Shown here in pieces: positions 43,931 through 53,854 of a DNA stretch of 64,000 nucleotides (its first letter is position 1; every line of letters starts with the position of its first letter). The position numbers were made by a program, and so were the translations under genes. The notes beneath the pieces are model-generated. The model was not told where the DNA came from, did not search any database, and worked only from the letters and a program-made list of their open reading frames with translations. The DNA comes from Neobacillus driksii (GTDB lineage: Bacteria; Bacillota; Bacilli; Bacillales; Cytobacillaceae): assembly GCF_013409995.1 (NCBI RefSeq), contig NZ_JACCBX010000002.1:411827-475826 (forward strand). The letters run 5' to 3'.

Positions 43931-45451
43931 TTACCTTGAGACTGTCAAAACTACCCTCTTGTATGATGTTAAAGGTTTTTCACCATTATCCCAGGCTTCG
44001 AGTATAAAATGTAGGGTTTGGCCATTAACAGCATCCGTAGGCACTGTAAACTGACTCGTTACTTCAATCTCACTTTTTATCAACTTATCAATCTCCGGTG
44101 AGCCTGGAGCAGGAATGTCAAATGGATAAGTACGCTCCACTTCAGTGTTCGGTTCTTCAACAGAAAGCAGTTCTACCTTTCTAGGGTATGTACCTGCTTC
44201 TTCGTATTGCCACCAGCGACCTGTGAGATGATTTCCATCCGGGTCCTTAACGATTGCCTTTAAAGTGATTGTTTGGCCAGGTTTGACAGTCATGCTATCC
44301 AAACCAACAACCTCGACTACAGGATGGTGATTGGCGTCCTTATATTCTGGTGTAACGGTCCACTGCAACCTTGCTGCAAAGTCTCGTTGAGCAGCTCCGA
44401 ACCAACGTGAGGAAGAGTAGTCTTTTGAAGAAACGCCATTAGGGTCAATGTCTTTGCCATTTCGGCCTCCCCAACCACCATAACTTGCATCCACATGAGC
44501 ATCGAGGCCATTGTCCAAGAGGTTCATGTACATAGATGTGTCACCTTCAGAAATCCAAGAACCTGGTTCTTCAACTCCTCCATACCATGGTGTATAGCCG
44601 AGCTCCTTGAGTTGTTCTACAGTAACCCGACTGAAGCCGAAGAAATCAGCGATATCATTCTTATGAAGTTGTTTTCCGTCTCCCCATACGATATAGTGCT
44701 CTCCAAAAGGGCCGACCTTAGATATATTCTCTCGAGTCCATGCGGCAGAAAGATAATGACGGTCTTCAGGTTGGACTACTTTACGTGCAAAGTATCCCCA
44801 TATATTTGTTGCCACTTCACGGAATTCGATATTTGGCCAATTTAGACCTATATAAGATGCGTAGATACCATCTTGATCACCGAATGACTGAATGATTATT
44901 TTCTTAGAAATTTTTTCATAAACATTCTTCCACTGACTACTATTCTTGTATTCTTCTTCAATCGATAACAGTGCCCTCCCAATCGTTGACTGACCTGCCC
45001 CTGTCAATAAATAAAGTGTGCCCGGCTTATCATCCAGTATCAATTTCTTGATGTGATTCGAACCGGGGCTATCTTTTGAAATGTCTCCTGGGAACTCCAC
45101 GCTACCTTCATAGATTCGGGAACGTAATTCATCTGGATGAGGGTAGCCTTCTGCATGAACCGAAAGATTCCGATATACTGTTGCATAAATGTCGACAGCA
45201 TCCTCAAAAAAACGCGAACCTTCATCCCATCGCCAGTTAGCAATCGGTCCAATTCCATAATTGGAGTGTTCAGACTCTCCATAGAACAGCGTCCCCTTGC
45301 CATCACCTTTCCAATGAAAACGACTACTTGAATAAATCAGCCCTTCTGTGTCAAACTGATTACTATAGAGTAAATATCTAATTATAGTATTAATATCATC
45401 AAGTTCTGGGTCGTGCATAACTACAGTACGAAGTTTATTATCCCTAGCCAA
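43931..45451 (-). CDS. Sde182-type protein: nucleoside-hydrolase-like domain (DUF1593) plus C-terminal beta domain
   Basis: 506 residues from TTG 45449-45451 (AAGGAG nine bases upstream). N-terminal nucleoside-hydrolase-like domain: RTVVMHDPELDDINTIIRYL (acidic DPELDD at the Ca-site position), GTLYLLTGAGQSTIGRALLS. C-terminal immunoglobulin-like domain with VVEVVGLDSMTVKPGQTITL and KAIVKDPDGNHLTGRWWQYE. No signal peptide. Related proteins are called cellulose-binding Sde182; enzymatic function is unproven. It is the last intact gene of the operon with two GH3 enzymes and a ROK kinase, so it probably cleaves an N- or O-linked furanoside-type or glycoside substrate (inference). Confidence 0.75.
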   Translation of the reverse strand: MARDNKLRTVVMHDPELDDINTIIRYLLYSNQFDTEGLIYSSSRFHWKGDGKGTLFYGESEHSNYGIGPIANWRWDEGSRFFEDAVDIYATVYRNLSVHAEGYPHPDELRSRIYEGSVEFPGDISKDSPGSNHIKKLILDDKPGTLYLLTGAGQSTIGRALLSIEEEYKNSSQWKNVYEKISKKIIIQSFGDQDGIYASYIGLNWPNIEFREVATNIWGYFARKVVQPEDRHYLSAAWTRENISKVGPFGEHYIVWGDGKQLHKNDIADFFGFSRVTVEQLKELGYTPWYGGVEEPGSWISEGDTSMYMNLLDNGLDAHVDASYGGWGGRNGKDIDPNGVSSKDYSSSRWFGAAQRDFAARLQWTVTPEYKDANHHPVVEVVGLDSMTVKPGQTITLKAIVKDPDGNHLTGRWWQYEEAGTYPRKVELLSVEEPNTEVERTYPFDIPAPGSPEIDKLIKSEIEVTSQFTVPTDAVNGQTLHFILEAWDNGEKPLTSYKRVVLTVSR

Positions 45452-45512
45452 ATTTCAACTCTCCTTAAAATTAGTATATTTCCTCTGTTTGTATATCTGA
45501 TACCAGTTTTTT

Positions 45513-46481
45513 TCACCCTTTGCTACTTGTGCATATGCTTCTAACATTTTCATCTCCCAACAATTCATATTCCAGTTTGTCGATTTGTAATAATAAACGA
45601 TAAAGTGCACCATATAAATTGGAATCGCTATGAAATTTACTGTTTATGATTTCGGGACGAGTTAATGTTTGCTTAACCAATGGCATCTCATCAAGCATTT
45701 GGTTGTATTGATGGTTAATCGTGTCAACAACTAAAGATTGCGCACTAATACCGCCACCAATGACAAAACGTTCTAAATCGACTACTGATTGAATATTTAA
45801 TATTAAAATCGCAATATTGCGGCAAAAACGGTTGAATATTTTCATTGCAGCTGGATTTCCAGCTTTGATTTCCTTAAAAACGGCTGCTCCATTATCAATA
45901 TCTTCAAATTTAAGTTCTTTAGCAATTGTTTCTATCATCCGTACCGCGGAAGTGTTGAAACCAGCTAAACCTTGTATGTCTGGTTGGGTTTTATCATTGA
46001 TCATAAAACTTAATTCACCAGCTTGAAAATGGGTCCCTTGTATCAACTCCCCATTAATAATGACGCCTCCTCCAATTCCCGTTCCTAATACAATTGCAGC
46101 ACCATTGGAAACATCCTTCAAGTTACCCTGCCACAATTCAGCTAAAGCTGCAGATTTCCCATCATTTTCAATACTAATTGGGATATGGTAATATTCTCCT
46201 AGTTCTCTCGCTAACTGAACACCATCTAAGAATGGTAATGAACCGCCAAAATGAATGGTTTGACTATACTGATCTATTTTTCCTGGACAACTAAAAGCAA
46301 TACCTTTGATACTGTCTTTATATTTTTCAATGATGCTTTGTATTTCAGCCATAAACTGTGCTAATCCCTGCTTTGGGGTAGGTATCCTATGCTTTTCAAT
46401 TAATGTGCCGGCACTGTTTAGTAAACCATATTTGAGATTACTTCCCCCTATATCAAAAGTTAAATAATGTTTTTGAGTCAT
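45513..46481 (-). CDS. ROK-family sugar kinase (glucokinase / beta-glucoside kinase type)
   Basis: 322 residues from ATG 46479-46481, behind GGAGGGTTAGGGTG. Kinase features are intact: LTFDIGGSNLKYGLLNSAG (phosphate 1), IENDGKSAALAELWQGN with catalytic Asp, VLGTGIGGGVIINGELIQG (ATP), and FQAGELSFMI. The CxCGxxGC zinc motif of glucokinases is absent (QGLAGFNTSAVR in its place), as in BglK-type kinases. It should phosphorylate glucose or a glucoside released or imported by this operon. Confidence 0.87.
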   Translation of the reverse strand: MTQKHYLTFDIGGSNLKYGLLNSAGTLIEKHRIPTPKQGLAQFMAEIQSIIEKYKDSIKGIAFSCPGKIDQYSQTIHFGGSLPFLDGVQLARELGEYYHIPISIENDGKSAALAELWQGNLKDVSNGAAIVLGTGIGGGVIINGELIQGTHFQAGELSFMINDKTQPDIQGLAGFNTSAVRMIETIAKELKFEDIDNGAAVFKEIKAGNPAAMKIFNRFCRNIAILILNIQSVVDLERFVIGGGISAQSLVVDTINHQYNQMLDEMPLVKQTLTRPEIINSKFHSDSNLYGALYRLLLQIDKLEYELLGDENVRSICTSSKG

Positions 46482-46540
46482 CACCCTAACCCTCCATGCT
46501 TGAATCTATTTTTTATCCTGTTCTTCTTCGCTAATCTAAG

Positions 46541-48622
46541 TTATATAGTTACTTTTCCTTGAATTAAATCCTTATCTGAACTACTGCTCCCGATATAAAT
46601 TTCATACTCCATATGTTCCAATTCCCATGAATTTGAATCAGAATTAAACCATTTAACTTTTTCAATTGGGCAAGAAATTTCAACTGCTTTTGTTTCACCA
46701 GGTGCTAGGTTCATTCGTTCAAACCCCCGTAATACTTTAACTGGCCTATCAATCTTAGAGTTTTTGAACCCAACATACATTTGAACAACTTCATCACCTT
46801 CTCGACTTCCAGTATTGGTGACATCACATTTAGCCAAGATTTTTTCATCAACAACCGCAAATGAAGCATTTAAAATATCAAATGTAGTATAGGATAAACC
46901 AAATCCATATGGCAGCGAAGGTTCGATTCCCTCCTTTTCTAACTTGGTATATCCATGATAATATTCATACGTTATTTCTTCAGCTTCCCAATCTATTTGT
47001 GGAAGATCCTTTTCATCTTCAGGTATTACAAAAGGTAACTTTCCTCCAGGATTAATTTTTCCAAATAACGTCTCTGCAATGGCTGTTCCACCTTCCATTC
47101 CTAGATAATATGCCATAAGTATCGCGGAAACATCACTTTTCCATTCTTCTAACATAATCATGTTGCCGCCAATCAGGACGGCTACCGAATTTTTATTTAC
47201 TGGTCCAACCGTTTTAATTAATTCTATTTCGTCTTTATGCAGACCAAGTGATTCCTTTCTATCACCACCCGCTGCATCATAAACACCTCCTATAGCTGTA
47301 ACTCCTTTTTTACCATTTCTGTATGAAATAAATTCACCTTCATCGTCATAATCAAAACCTACTACAAAAACTACTGCATCAGCAGATTTTGCTACTGCAA
47401 TTGCCTGTTCCAGATCTGTACCATCATCAAAAACAACTTCTGAATTAGGTACAATTCGTTTGATACCTTCTAAAGGTGAAATCACATATTCTGGATAAAC
47501 TCTACTGGATCCATGATCTCCAATGTTTTCCTTATTACCCAATTTTCCAATTACGGCCACACGACTTACATTTGTCACTGAAAAAGGTAATACGTTCTCT
47601 TTATTTTTTATTAATGTAATTGATTTTTCTGCTACTTCTAGCGCTAATGAAATATGTTCTTTACAGCCTATTAATTCTTCACCGTACTCTTTGTCATCTG
47701 CTTCACTAAATGCAAGCAATGTACGGACAATACGGATAGCAGCATTATTAATCCTATCTTCACTTACTTGTCCATTCTTCACTGCATCGATAAGTTTATC
47801 ACCAAAATATTGTGTGATATGCATCTCTATATCCATTCCGCCATTAGCAGCTTCCACTGTATCCCTAATACCATAAAGAAAGTCACTGATAACAAAACCA
47901 TCAAAATCCCATTCATCTTTTAAAACTTGATTTAAAAGATAATCATTATGTCCGCAATATGTACCTTGATATTTATTATAAGCACTCATAAAACTTGCTG
48001 CTCCAGCATCGATAGCATCTTTAAAATGTGATAAATATACTTCTCTTTCCGCCCTTTTATCTGCTATAACATTTACTTTAAATCGTGCATTTTCCATACT
48101 ATTTAACGCATAGTGTTTGACACAAGCGATTACGTTTTCACTTTGAACTCCTTTTACTAGTGCAGATCCCATTGAACCCAGATGGAATGAGTCTTCACCA
48201 TATACCTCTTGGCTTCTGCCCCATCCCGGATTACGGGGAAGATTTATACAAACACCGCCAAATAAATTTCCTCCGAATGCTCTAATCTCTTTACCTATAG
48301 CTTTCCCTATTCGTTCTTCGAGTTTTTTATCAAAGGTTGCACCTCGTGCCATAGATACCGGAAAACAAGTACTACGGCCAGTTCCTGCCACAACTCCTCG
48401 CGGCCCATCAATAAATTTCATTTCAGGTACTTTAAAACGTTCATTTCCCCCTGCTTCATATGGAGTTAAATTATAATGGATCCCCTGTTCTCTGGCCTTA
48501 AGAATATCTTCCATAAAGATATTGCCACTCATTAAATAAACTTTTTCTTCTAGCGTCATTTGATCCACAATTTCTTTTGCTTTGTTTGCATATGATAAAC
48601 GATATTTCTTATCCACTTTCAA
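46541..48622 (-). CDS. GH3 glycoside hydrolase (beta-glucosidase type), no signal peptide
   Basis: About 693 residues from TTG 48620-48622 (GGGAGG eight bases upstream). GH3 barrel: MTLEEKVYLMSGN, KFIDGPRGVVAGTGRSTCFP, VIACVKHYALNS, SFMSAYNKYQGTYCGHNDYL and the nucleophile Asp in DGFVISDFLYG. Then the beta sandwich (VAVIGKLGNKENIGDHGSSR, SADAVVFVVGFDYDDEGEF) and a fibronectin-like end (LPYGFGLSYTTFDI, VVQMYVGF). Cytosolic, so it hydrolyses imported glycosides. It lies 50-65 bp after another GH3 of different subtype. Confidence 0.9.
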   Translation of the reverse strand: MKVDKKYRLSYANKAKEIVDQMTLEEKVYLMSGNIFMEDILKAREQGIHYNLTPYEAGGNERFKVPEMKFIDGPRGVVAGTGRSTCFPVSMARGATFDKKLEERIGKAIGKEIRAFGGNLFGGVCINLPRNPGWGRSQEVYGEDSFHLGSMGSALVKGVQSENVIACVKHYALNSMENARFKVNVIADKRAEREVYLSHFKDAIDAGAASFMSAYNKYQGTYCGHNDYLLNQVLKDEWDFDGFVISDFLYGIRDTVEAANGGMDIEMHITQYFGDKLIDAVKNGQVSEDRINNAAIRIVRTLLAFSEADDKEYGEELIGCKEHISLALEVAEKSITLIKNKENVLPFSVTNVSRVAVIGKLGNKENIGDHGSSRVYPEYVISPLEGIKRIVPNSEVVFDDGTDLEQAIAVAKSADAVVFVVGFDYDDEGEFISYRNGKKGVTAIGGVYDAAGGDRKESLGLHKDEIELIKTVGPVNKNSVAVLIGGNMIMLEEWKSDVSAILMAYYLGMEGGTAIAETLFGKINPGGKLPFVIPEDEKDLPQIDWEAEEITYEYYHGYTKLEKEGIEPSLPYGFGLSYTTFDILNASFAVVDEKILAKCDVTNTGSREGDEVVQMYVGFKNSKIDRPVKVLRGFERMNLAPGETKAVEISCPIEKVKWFNSDSNSWELEHMEYEIYIGSSSSDKDLIQGKVTI

Positions 48623-48687
48623 TGATTTTTCCTCCCTCAACTTTTGGTTTTTATGTTATTTATACAGTTTCGTTCAATAGCTTGCTT

Positions 48688-50970
48688 TTATATAGATGTG
48701 GGTTTTTTATATTTTTCGGTTCTGTCATCCTTTATCCTGCCAGTCCAATTAAGTCCAAATGCAAAATCATAAACATGACCTTCAGAGTCTATATGACATT
48801 CCAAGTCGTGTGCCACATCTTCCAATTGCTCTTCGACTGTTTTCATATTTGCAGGCATTTGCATCGGAAGAAGACCAGAAGGCTCCACTTCGCCTGATAT
48901 AATCTCAAAAACAGCTTGATCCTGTACTCCAAAATTTGCAATAATTGCATCCACATTTTTTTCAAATTCTTCCACAATCGTTGGATTTGTTAACAGAAGT
49001 GAAACGAAAACCGGTTTTCCTTTCATTGCTTCAACTGTCTCCAGTACTGTATTCAAATCCGTAGTGTTACTTGGAGTAACCGTTTTTCCTTGGTAGGACC
49101 GGTTTAATACATCATCGTTACGAGTATCTCCCGCAAGACTTTTTTCACGGGCGTAAATCGCTTTATAAGGTTTGTATTGGAGGCTGATTGGCACATATCC
49201 ATTTCCGCCTGCCTTGACATCATCATGGCTATAACCTGTTCCCGATTTAGGAGTGCTAATAAAGACCAATCCAAAATCGGCTTCATCCGGGTCATCGGTT
49301 ACCTTAAAATATTTTCTGGCTACATCCATATTAACCGGATATTCGAGTTTATCAGGTGTTGGATTGCCAAACCAATCCATTCCGGCTGGTGTATATTGCT
49401 TAGGGATATACACAATGCTTTCCTTCTTTAACGGCAGGACATTATTCTTGTTTTTCAACATGACAATCGATTTAAGCTGCACTTCATATCCTTCCTGCAT
49501 ATACTTCGGCTTTCCAACCTCTTGAACACATTCTTCGACTTTTAAATATGGATTTTCAAAAAGTCCAAGACGAAAGATATTTAATAATAAGCGCACTGCC
49601 GAATCTTCAAAGCGCTTACGCATGAATTCTTCCCCATACTCAGCCACACCTATCTGATACGCTTCGAGAATAGGTCCGGCTTCATTATTTCCCCCAAATT
49701 GATCGACCCCGGCCATGATTAATTTATAATGTCTTTCAGCAACCGACAGATGTTCAACACCCCAAGGCTTCCCGCCGACAAATGTATCAATATCCTCCGG
49801 TTCATCGGCAGTAATGATCCAATCTGTGCAAACAACGCCATCATAGCCATATCTTTTTCGGATTAAATCATTGATTAAATAAGAATTGTAAGAATTTCCG
49901 ACATTTTCTCCATTTACCGGATCCTGACCTACTGAAATGGTGTAATACGGCATAAGCGCAGAAGCCTTTTTTGTTTTACCCGGCAAGTTAAAGGCTCCTT
50001 TTGTAAACGGAAGTAAATGTTCTTCAAAATTCCCTCCTGGATAAACGGCATACTTTCCATAACCATAGTGGGCATCCCTCCCACCTTCACCAGAGCCGCC
50101 TCCCGGCCAATGTTTTACCATCGCATTAACACTGTCATAGCCCCAGCCTTCAGCAATTTCTTTTTCACCTTCTGATTTCTGAAAACCTTCCACATAAGCC
50201 CTGGCCATGTCAGTAGAAAGTTGTGAATCTTCTCCAAATGTTCCATTAAAACGAAACCAGCGAGGGTCTGTTGCAATATCAATTTGCGGTGATAATGCAG
50301 TTGTTATGCCTAATGCTCGGTATTCTTTAGATGCAATTTCACCGAATCTTGCTGCAATATCCGGATTAAATGTAGCAGCAAGACCCAGCGGCTCCGGCCA
50401 CATGGAAATTTTACCGCCCGCTCCTGCATTAAATTCGGTACTGGAATCTGAACCATGGCGCGGATCCGAGCTGTTGTTGGCCGGGATACCAAGTCCGATT
50501 CCTTCAGCAAAAGCCTGAATCTTGTTATTCCAGCGTACAGCCGTTTCTGGACTTTCCAAAATGGTTACGAGAATATGTCTTAGATTATCTTCAGAAAGAA
50601 ACTTGATTTGTTGATCAGTTAAATCCCAAGGTTTTGCACCACTTTCTTCGTAGGTCTTGCCGCCATAGGAACCATCAAACCAACCTCTGCTGCCAGCAGG
50701 AACAGATTGATGCCTGCTGTATAACATGAGTCCTGCAATTTGCTCTATTGTCATTTTTGAAGCCAGATCCTTTGCCCTTTCTTCAGGAGATAACCTCCAG
50801 TCTTCGTACTTATCGATTATTCCATCCTTGTTTAAATCCTTAAAAAAAAGGCCATCTTTTTCGATGATCTTAACCCCGGATATTGTCGAATAACCTAAGG
50901 TAGGACCTCCGTTATTTTCCACATATTTGATATAACCCTCTGAATCGATTTTTAATTTAACATCATTCAT
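48688..50970 (-). CDS. GH3 glycoside hydrolase, second subtype
   Basis: 760 residues. DLASKMTIEQIAGLMLYSRH, GLGIPANNSSDPRHGS, MVKHWPGGGSGEGGRDAHYG with the Lys-His pair, nucleophile Asp in YDGVVCTDWIITADEPEDID, then a sandwich domain. It differs from the other GH3 in the GGGSGEGGRDAHYGYGKYAV loop, common in plant-associated Firmicutes. No signal peptide. First gene of the operon; its upstream region has a tandem GTCGK element (51097-51123) and a cre-like site (51061-51074). Substrate could be a beta-glucoside or beta-xyloside of a phenol. Confidence 0.9.
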   Translation of the reverse strand: MNDVKLKIDSEGYIKYVENNGGPTLGYSTISGVKIIEKDGLFFKDLNKDGIIDKYEDWRLSPEERAKDLASKMTIEQIAGLMLYSRHQSVPAGSRGWFDGSYGGKTYEESGAKPWDLTDQQIKFLSEDNLRHILVTILESPETAVRWNNKIQAFAEGIGLGIPANNSSDPRHGSDSSTEFNAGAGGKISMWPEPLGLAATFNPDIAARFGEIASKEYRALGITTALSPQIDIATDPRWFRFNGTFGEDSQLSTDMARAYVEGFQKSEGEKEIAEGWGYDSVNAMVKHWPGGGSGEGGRDAHYGYGKYAVYPGGNFEEHLLPFTKGAFNLPGKTKKASALMPYYTISVGQDPVNGENVGNSYNSYLINDLIRKRYGYDGVVCTDWIITADEPEDIDTFVGGKPWGVEHLSVAERHYKLIMAGVDQFGGNNEAGPILEAYQIGVAEYGEEFMRKRFEDSAVRLLLNIFRLGLFENPYLKVEECVQEVGKPKYMQEGYEVQLKSIVMLKNKNNVLPLKKESIVYIPKQYTPAGMDWFGNPTPDKLEYPVNMDVARKYFKVTDDPDEADFGLVFISTPKSGTGYSHDDVKAGGNGYVPISLQYKPYKAIYAREKSLAGDTRNDDVLNRSYQGKTVTPSNTTDLNTVLETVEAMKGKPVFVSLLLTNPTIVEEFEKNVDAIIANFGVQDQAVFEIISGEVEPSGLLPMQMPANMKTVEEQLEDVAHDLECHIDSEGHVYDFAFGLNWTGRIKDDRTEKYKKPTSI

Positions 50971-51060
50971 TTAAAATCCCCCAATTCTATTATTTTTTGA
51001 GGATTCGGAAAATTACCCGGATAAAAATGTTGGCATTTCCCTACGCACTCTTACTGATTA

Positions 51061-51074
51061 TGCTAACGCTTTCA
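51061..51074 (-). promoter_or_regulatory. cre-like CcpA site upstream of the GH3 operon
   Basis: On the minus strand TGAAAGCGTTAGCA matches TGWAANCGNTNWCA at 13 of 14 positions. It lies about 91-104 bp before the GH3 start and downstream of the tandem GTCGK element, so CcpA would repress from within the promoter. Confidence 0.6.
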
Positions 51075-51096
51075 CAGTAAGCAATCTACTGTTTTT

Positions 51097-51123
51097 ACGA
51101 CCTTCTATTTTCAATATTCAGAC
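51097..51123 (-). promoter_or_regulatory. Tandem GTCG element A (candidate YesN operator), GH3 operon
   Basis: Minus strand: GTCTGAATATTG then AAAATAGAAGGTCGT; head-to-tail GTC half-sites 22 bp apart. It is the most diverged of five copies (GTCTG for GTCGG), about 127 bp upstream of the GH3 gene. Confidence 0.6.
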
Positions 51124-51288
51124 AAGTATTATTTAAAATAAATCCCTTCTATTGCAGTTCGTATGGTTTTTCCATATCGTCAACACAGTAGGGATAATTG
51201 CAACTAGATCTAATGTTCTCACAATGTTTTTTCCATAAATATAGAGGAACCATGTACAACAAGAAAATTTACGAATACTTTATTTTTT

Positions 51289-52401
51289 CTAAGCAAATTT
51301 AGGCTTAAATTCACTCTTAACAGTTTGATGCCCATTATATTCTTCCAAAACTTGAAATTGTTCAAGTTCAAATTGCTCCATTATGGGCAGATCACTACAT
51401 GAAAATAAATACGTATCTTCATCAGCAACATGCTCATGCCATGCCCAGTTTGACACCACAAAATAGTCACCGGCAGACCAGTCAAAGCGTACTCCGTTTA
51501 TTACGCTATAACCTGTACCCTTAAATACGTTATAAATAGTGGCATGTGTATGCCTGTGGGCTTTTGAATGGAATCCTTTGGGCAGCCTTTGCATCCAGGA
51601 GGCAATATTTTTATTGGCCGTTTCTCCTGTGGATGGATTGATATACTCAATAGCATACCCATCATATGGATCTGGTTCAAAACGACTTAATCCCTTAATT
51701 GCCTCCTCGGTTTTCTTCCATTTATAAGCACCAAGCGGCGCAGACATTGGATAGCGGTCACCAATCGGGCGAACCATTCCCCCTTCATAGCGCTGCGCGG
51801 ACAAGTTATCAGGTACCTTTGGAACCTGGATTTTTTCCGGATATGGCTCAAAGAACGTTCCACCTATTGAATAAATGGTAGGGATATCAAGGGCATCCAT
51901 CCAAATCATCGGTTTATCACCAAGATGAGTATGGCCATGCCATAGATTTTTTGGGGTGATAAGGTAATCACCCTCCTCCATAAAAATCCGTTCACCTTGA
52001 ACTATTGTATAAGCGCCCTCTCCATGTGTAATAAAACGAAGTGCATTTTGTGAATGCCGATGGGACGGTGCTGTCTCTCCTGGGAGAATTAATTGAATAG
52101 CTGCATAAAGGGTTTGGGTTGTTGATGCCCATCCCCACGGCTGGCGATTTGTCAATCCAGGATTTTGAAAGTAAATGGCTCTTCTTTCCCCGCCGCGATC
52201 AGGGGTAAAGATAGTGGCAGCTTCCATTAACTTTTTATAGATAACATCCCATTTCCAAAGATATGCTTGCGCCTGGGGCTCCGGCTGCTTATGCATTAAG
52301 GCCGGGATGGCTTCCCACAATGGTCCAAGATGAAATTCCTCTAGGTCCCTATTAAAATCTTTAACAATTTGACTGTTCATGAATTCAATTTTCTCTGCCA
52401 T
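51289..52401 (-). CDS. Gentisate 1,2-dioxygenase
   Basis: 370 residues, bicupin, as in known gentisate dioxygenases. First cupin: LPGETAPSHRHSQNALRFIT, with the Fe-binding His-x-His and later HGHTH (NLWHGHTHLGDKPMIWMDAL). It opens with WEAIPALMHKQPEP and contains FQNPGLTNRQPWGWASTTQT, both typical. The second cupin has RLPKGFHSKAHRHTHATIYN and NWAWHEHVADED and looks well kept. It cleaves gentisate to maleylpyruvate. Last gene of the three-gene operon FAH hydrolase - DinB - dioxygenase. Confidence 0.93.
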   Translation of the reverse strand: MAEKIEFMNSQIVKDFNRDLEEFHLGPLWEAIPALMHKQPEPQAQAYLWKWDVIYKKLMEAATIFTPDRGGERRAIYFQNPGLTNRQPWGWASTTQTLYAAIQLILPGETAPSHRHSQNALRFITHGEGAYTIVQGERIFMEEGDYLITPKNLWHGHTHLGDKPMIWMDALDIPTIYSIGGTFFEPYPEKIQVPKVPDNLSAQRYEGGMVRPIGDRYPMSAPLGAYKWKKTEEAIKGLSRFEPDPYDGYAIEYINPSTGETANKNIASWMQRLPKGFHSKAHRHTHATIYNVFKGTGYSVINGVRFDWSAGDYFVVSNWAWHEHVADEDTYLFSCSDLPIMEQFELEQFQVLEEYNGHQTVKSEFKPKFA

Positions 52402-52413
52402 TCGGATTCCCCT

Positions 52414-52902
52414 TTAGCTTAATTTTGAAAGATTTCTTTTTATCTGCCCATAGTGTTTACTGGCATGTTCAACAATTAGATGATCAACGATAAATGATAT
52501 TGGTTTTGTACCAAAATTTGGATTTCGGCTTGTTGATTCAATTGCCAAGATACCTGGGTCCAACGTACTGAACTCCATTTCTACTTGAGTCTTTAAAGCG
52601 ATTAGCTCCTTTAATACTTCATCAATGGTTCTATTATCTGTTTTTTCGATCGCTGCAAGGCGTGCTTCTTGAAGGTGATTTCTGCCCCACAATTCCTCTG
52701 GATACTTCTTTATTTGGGAAATATCTTTCATCCAATAAGGAATTGCTTCTAAAACATGACAAATAATTTGTATAATCGACCATTCATCGTCACTTGGCTT
52801 CCGTCGGATGGTATCCTCGGAAATCCCAGAAACTGTCTCAACCATTTTATCGATGGTATGTTGTACAAGTTGAATGGATTGCTTGATTGTTTTGGTCTCC
52901 AT
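52414..52902 (-). CDS. DinB/YfiT-type protein, candidate bacillithiol-dependent maleylpyruvate isomerase
   Basis: 162 residues forming the DinB four-helix bundle. The metal triad is plausible: His in WSIIQIICHVLEAIPYWM and two His in the last helix region (VDHLIVEHASKHYGQIKRNL). The Trp in SDDEWSII is typical too. DinB-type enzymes include mycothiol-dependent maleylpyruvate isomerase of actinobacteria and bacillithiol transferases of Bacillus. Its place between gentisate dioxygenase and fumarylpyruvate hydrolase makes maleylpyruvate to fumarylpyruvate isomerisation the obvious role. The thiol cofactor is inference from host type. Confidence 0.75.
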   Translation of the reverse strand: METKTIKQSIQLVQHTIDKMVETVSGISEDTIRRKPSDDEWSIIQIICHVLEAIPYWMKDISQIKKYPEELWGRNHLQEARLAAIEKTDNRTIDEVLKELIALKTQVEMEFSTLDPGILAIESTSRNPNFGTKPISFIVDHLIVEHASKHYGQIKRNLSKLS

Positions 52903-52909
52903 AACCAGA

Positions 52910-53854
52910 TCACTCCTGCTCTATCACTTTTTTCACTTTATTTTCTAAAGACCCAATTTTATCAATCGAAATTTTGACAATGTCGCCGTCTTTTAAGAAT
53001 ACTTGCGGATTCATAGCAAATCCGACTCCTCCTGGTGTTCCTGTTAAAATCACATCTCCTGGCTCTAGTGTCACCAAATTTGATAAGAATCCCACCAAAT
53101 ATTGAACTGAGAATACTAGATTGGCAGTATTAGTATGTTGTCTTTCCTCGCCATTGACGGTTAGTACTACTTCTAAACCAGATGGATCGGTTAGTTCATC
53201 TGAAGTAATCAGCCATGGACCCATTGGGGCACTACCCTCTACCGTTTTTCCCTGTAACCACTGAATCGTGCGGCGTTGAATGTCACGATAGGTTACATCA
53301 TTAACGATGGTATAGCCTGCTACATAATCTAGTGCTACTTCCTGTGATACATTTCTCGCTTTTTTCCCAATAACAAAGGCAAATTCAGCTTCATAATCGA
53401 GTTGTTCTGAAATTGGAAAAAAGGGAATATCGTCCTCCGGTCCTATGACTGTGTCAGAAAACTTCGCAAATAAAACAGGGAACTTTGGAATTTCACGTCC
53501 CATTTCCAAAATATGTTCACGATAATTATGGCCCACGCAAATCATTTTTCCTGGATTAGGAACGGGAGCTTCCAATTTTACATCATAAACTGAAAATACA
53601 AGTTTGCGACCTTTATTTTCTCTATTTTCTAGGGCAAATTGGATGGCGTTTTTTGCAAGTTCAACGCTTTCTTTGCCTCCTTGCAAGAAGCCATTCATAT
53701 CTGCAGGAACAAATGCTTCAGCAATTTGGCGAGCCCGAAGTTTCCCCTCAGATTCTACTAAAACCTGATATGCCAAGTTCAAGTCAATAACCTCGTTATC
53801 TATAATTGCGCCAACACGTGAAGCCCCTTCTCTGTTAAAAGTTATCAGTTTCAT
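52910..53854 (-). CDS. Fumarylpyruvate hydrolase (FAH superfamily)
   Basis: 314 residues. PGKMICVGHNYREHILEMGR, the metal-binding Glu residues in QLDYEAEFAFVIGKKARNVS, VAGYTIVNDVTYRDIQRRTI and VEGSAPMGPWLIT, then DVILTGTPGGVGFAMNP. This is the single-domain FAH subgroup that hydrolyses acylpyruvates; next to gentisate dioxygenase it should split fumarylpyruvate into fumarate and pyruvate. First gene of the operon, with AAAAGGAG before ATG and the tandem GTCG element about 184 bp upstream. Confidence 0.88.
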   Translation of the reverse strand: MKLITFNREGASRVGAIIDNEVIDLNLAYQVLVESEGKLRARQIAEAFVPADMNGFLQGGKESVELAKNAIQFALENRENKGRKLVFSVYDVKLEAPVPNPGKMICVGHNYREHILEMGREIPKFPVLFAKFSDTVIGPEDDIPFFPISEQLDYEAEFAFVIGKKARNVSQEVALDYVAGYTIVNDVTYRDIQRRTIQWLQGKTVEGSAPMGPWLITSDELTDPSGLEVVLTVNGEERQHTNTANLVFSVQYLVGFLSNLVTLEPGDVILTGTPGGVGFAMNPQVFLKDGDIVKISIDKIGSLENKVKKVIEQE

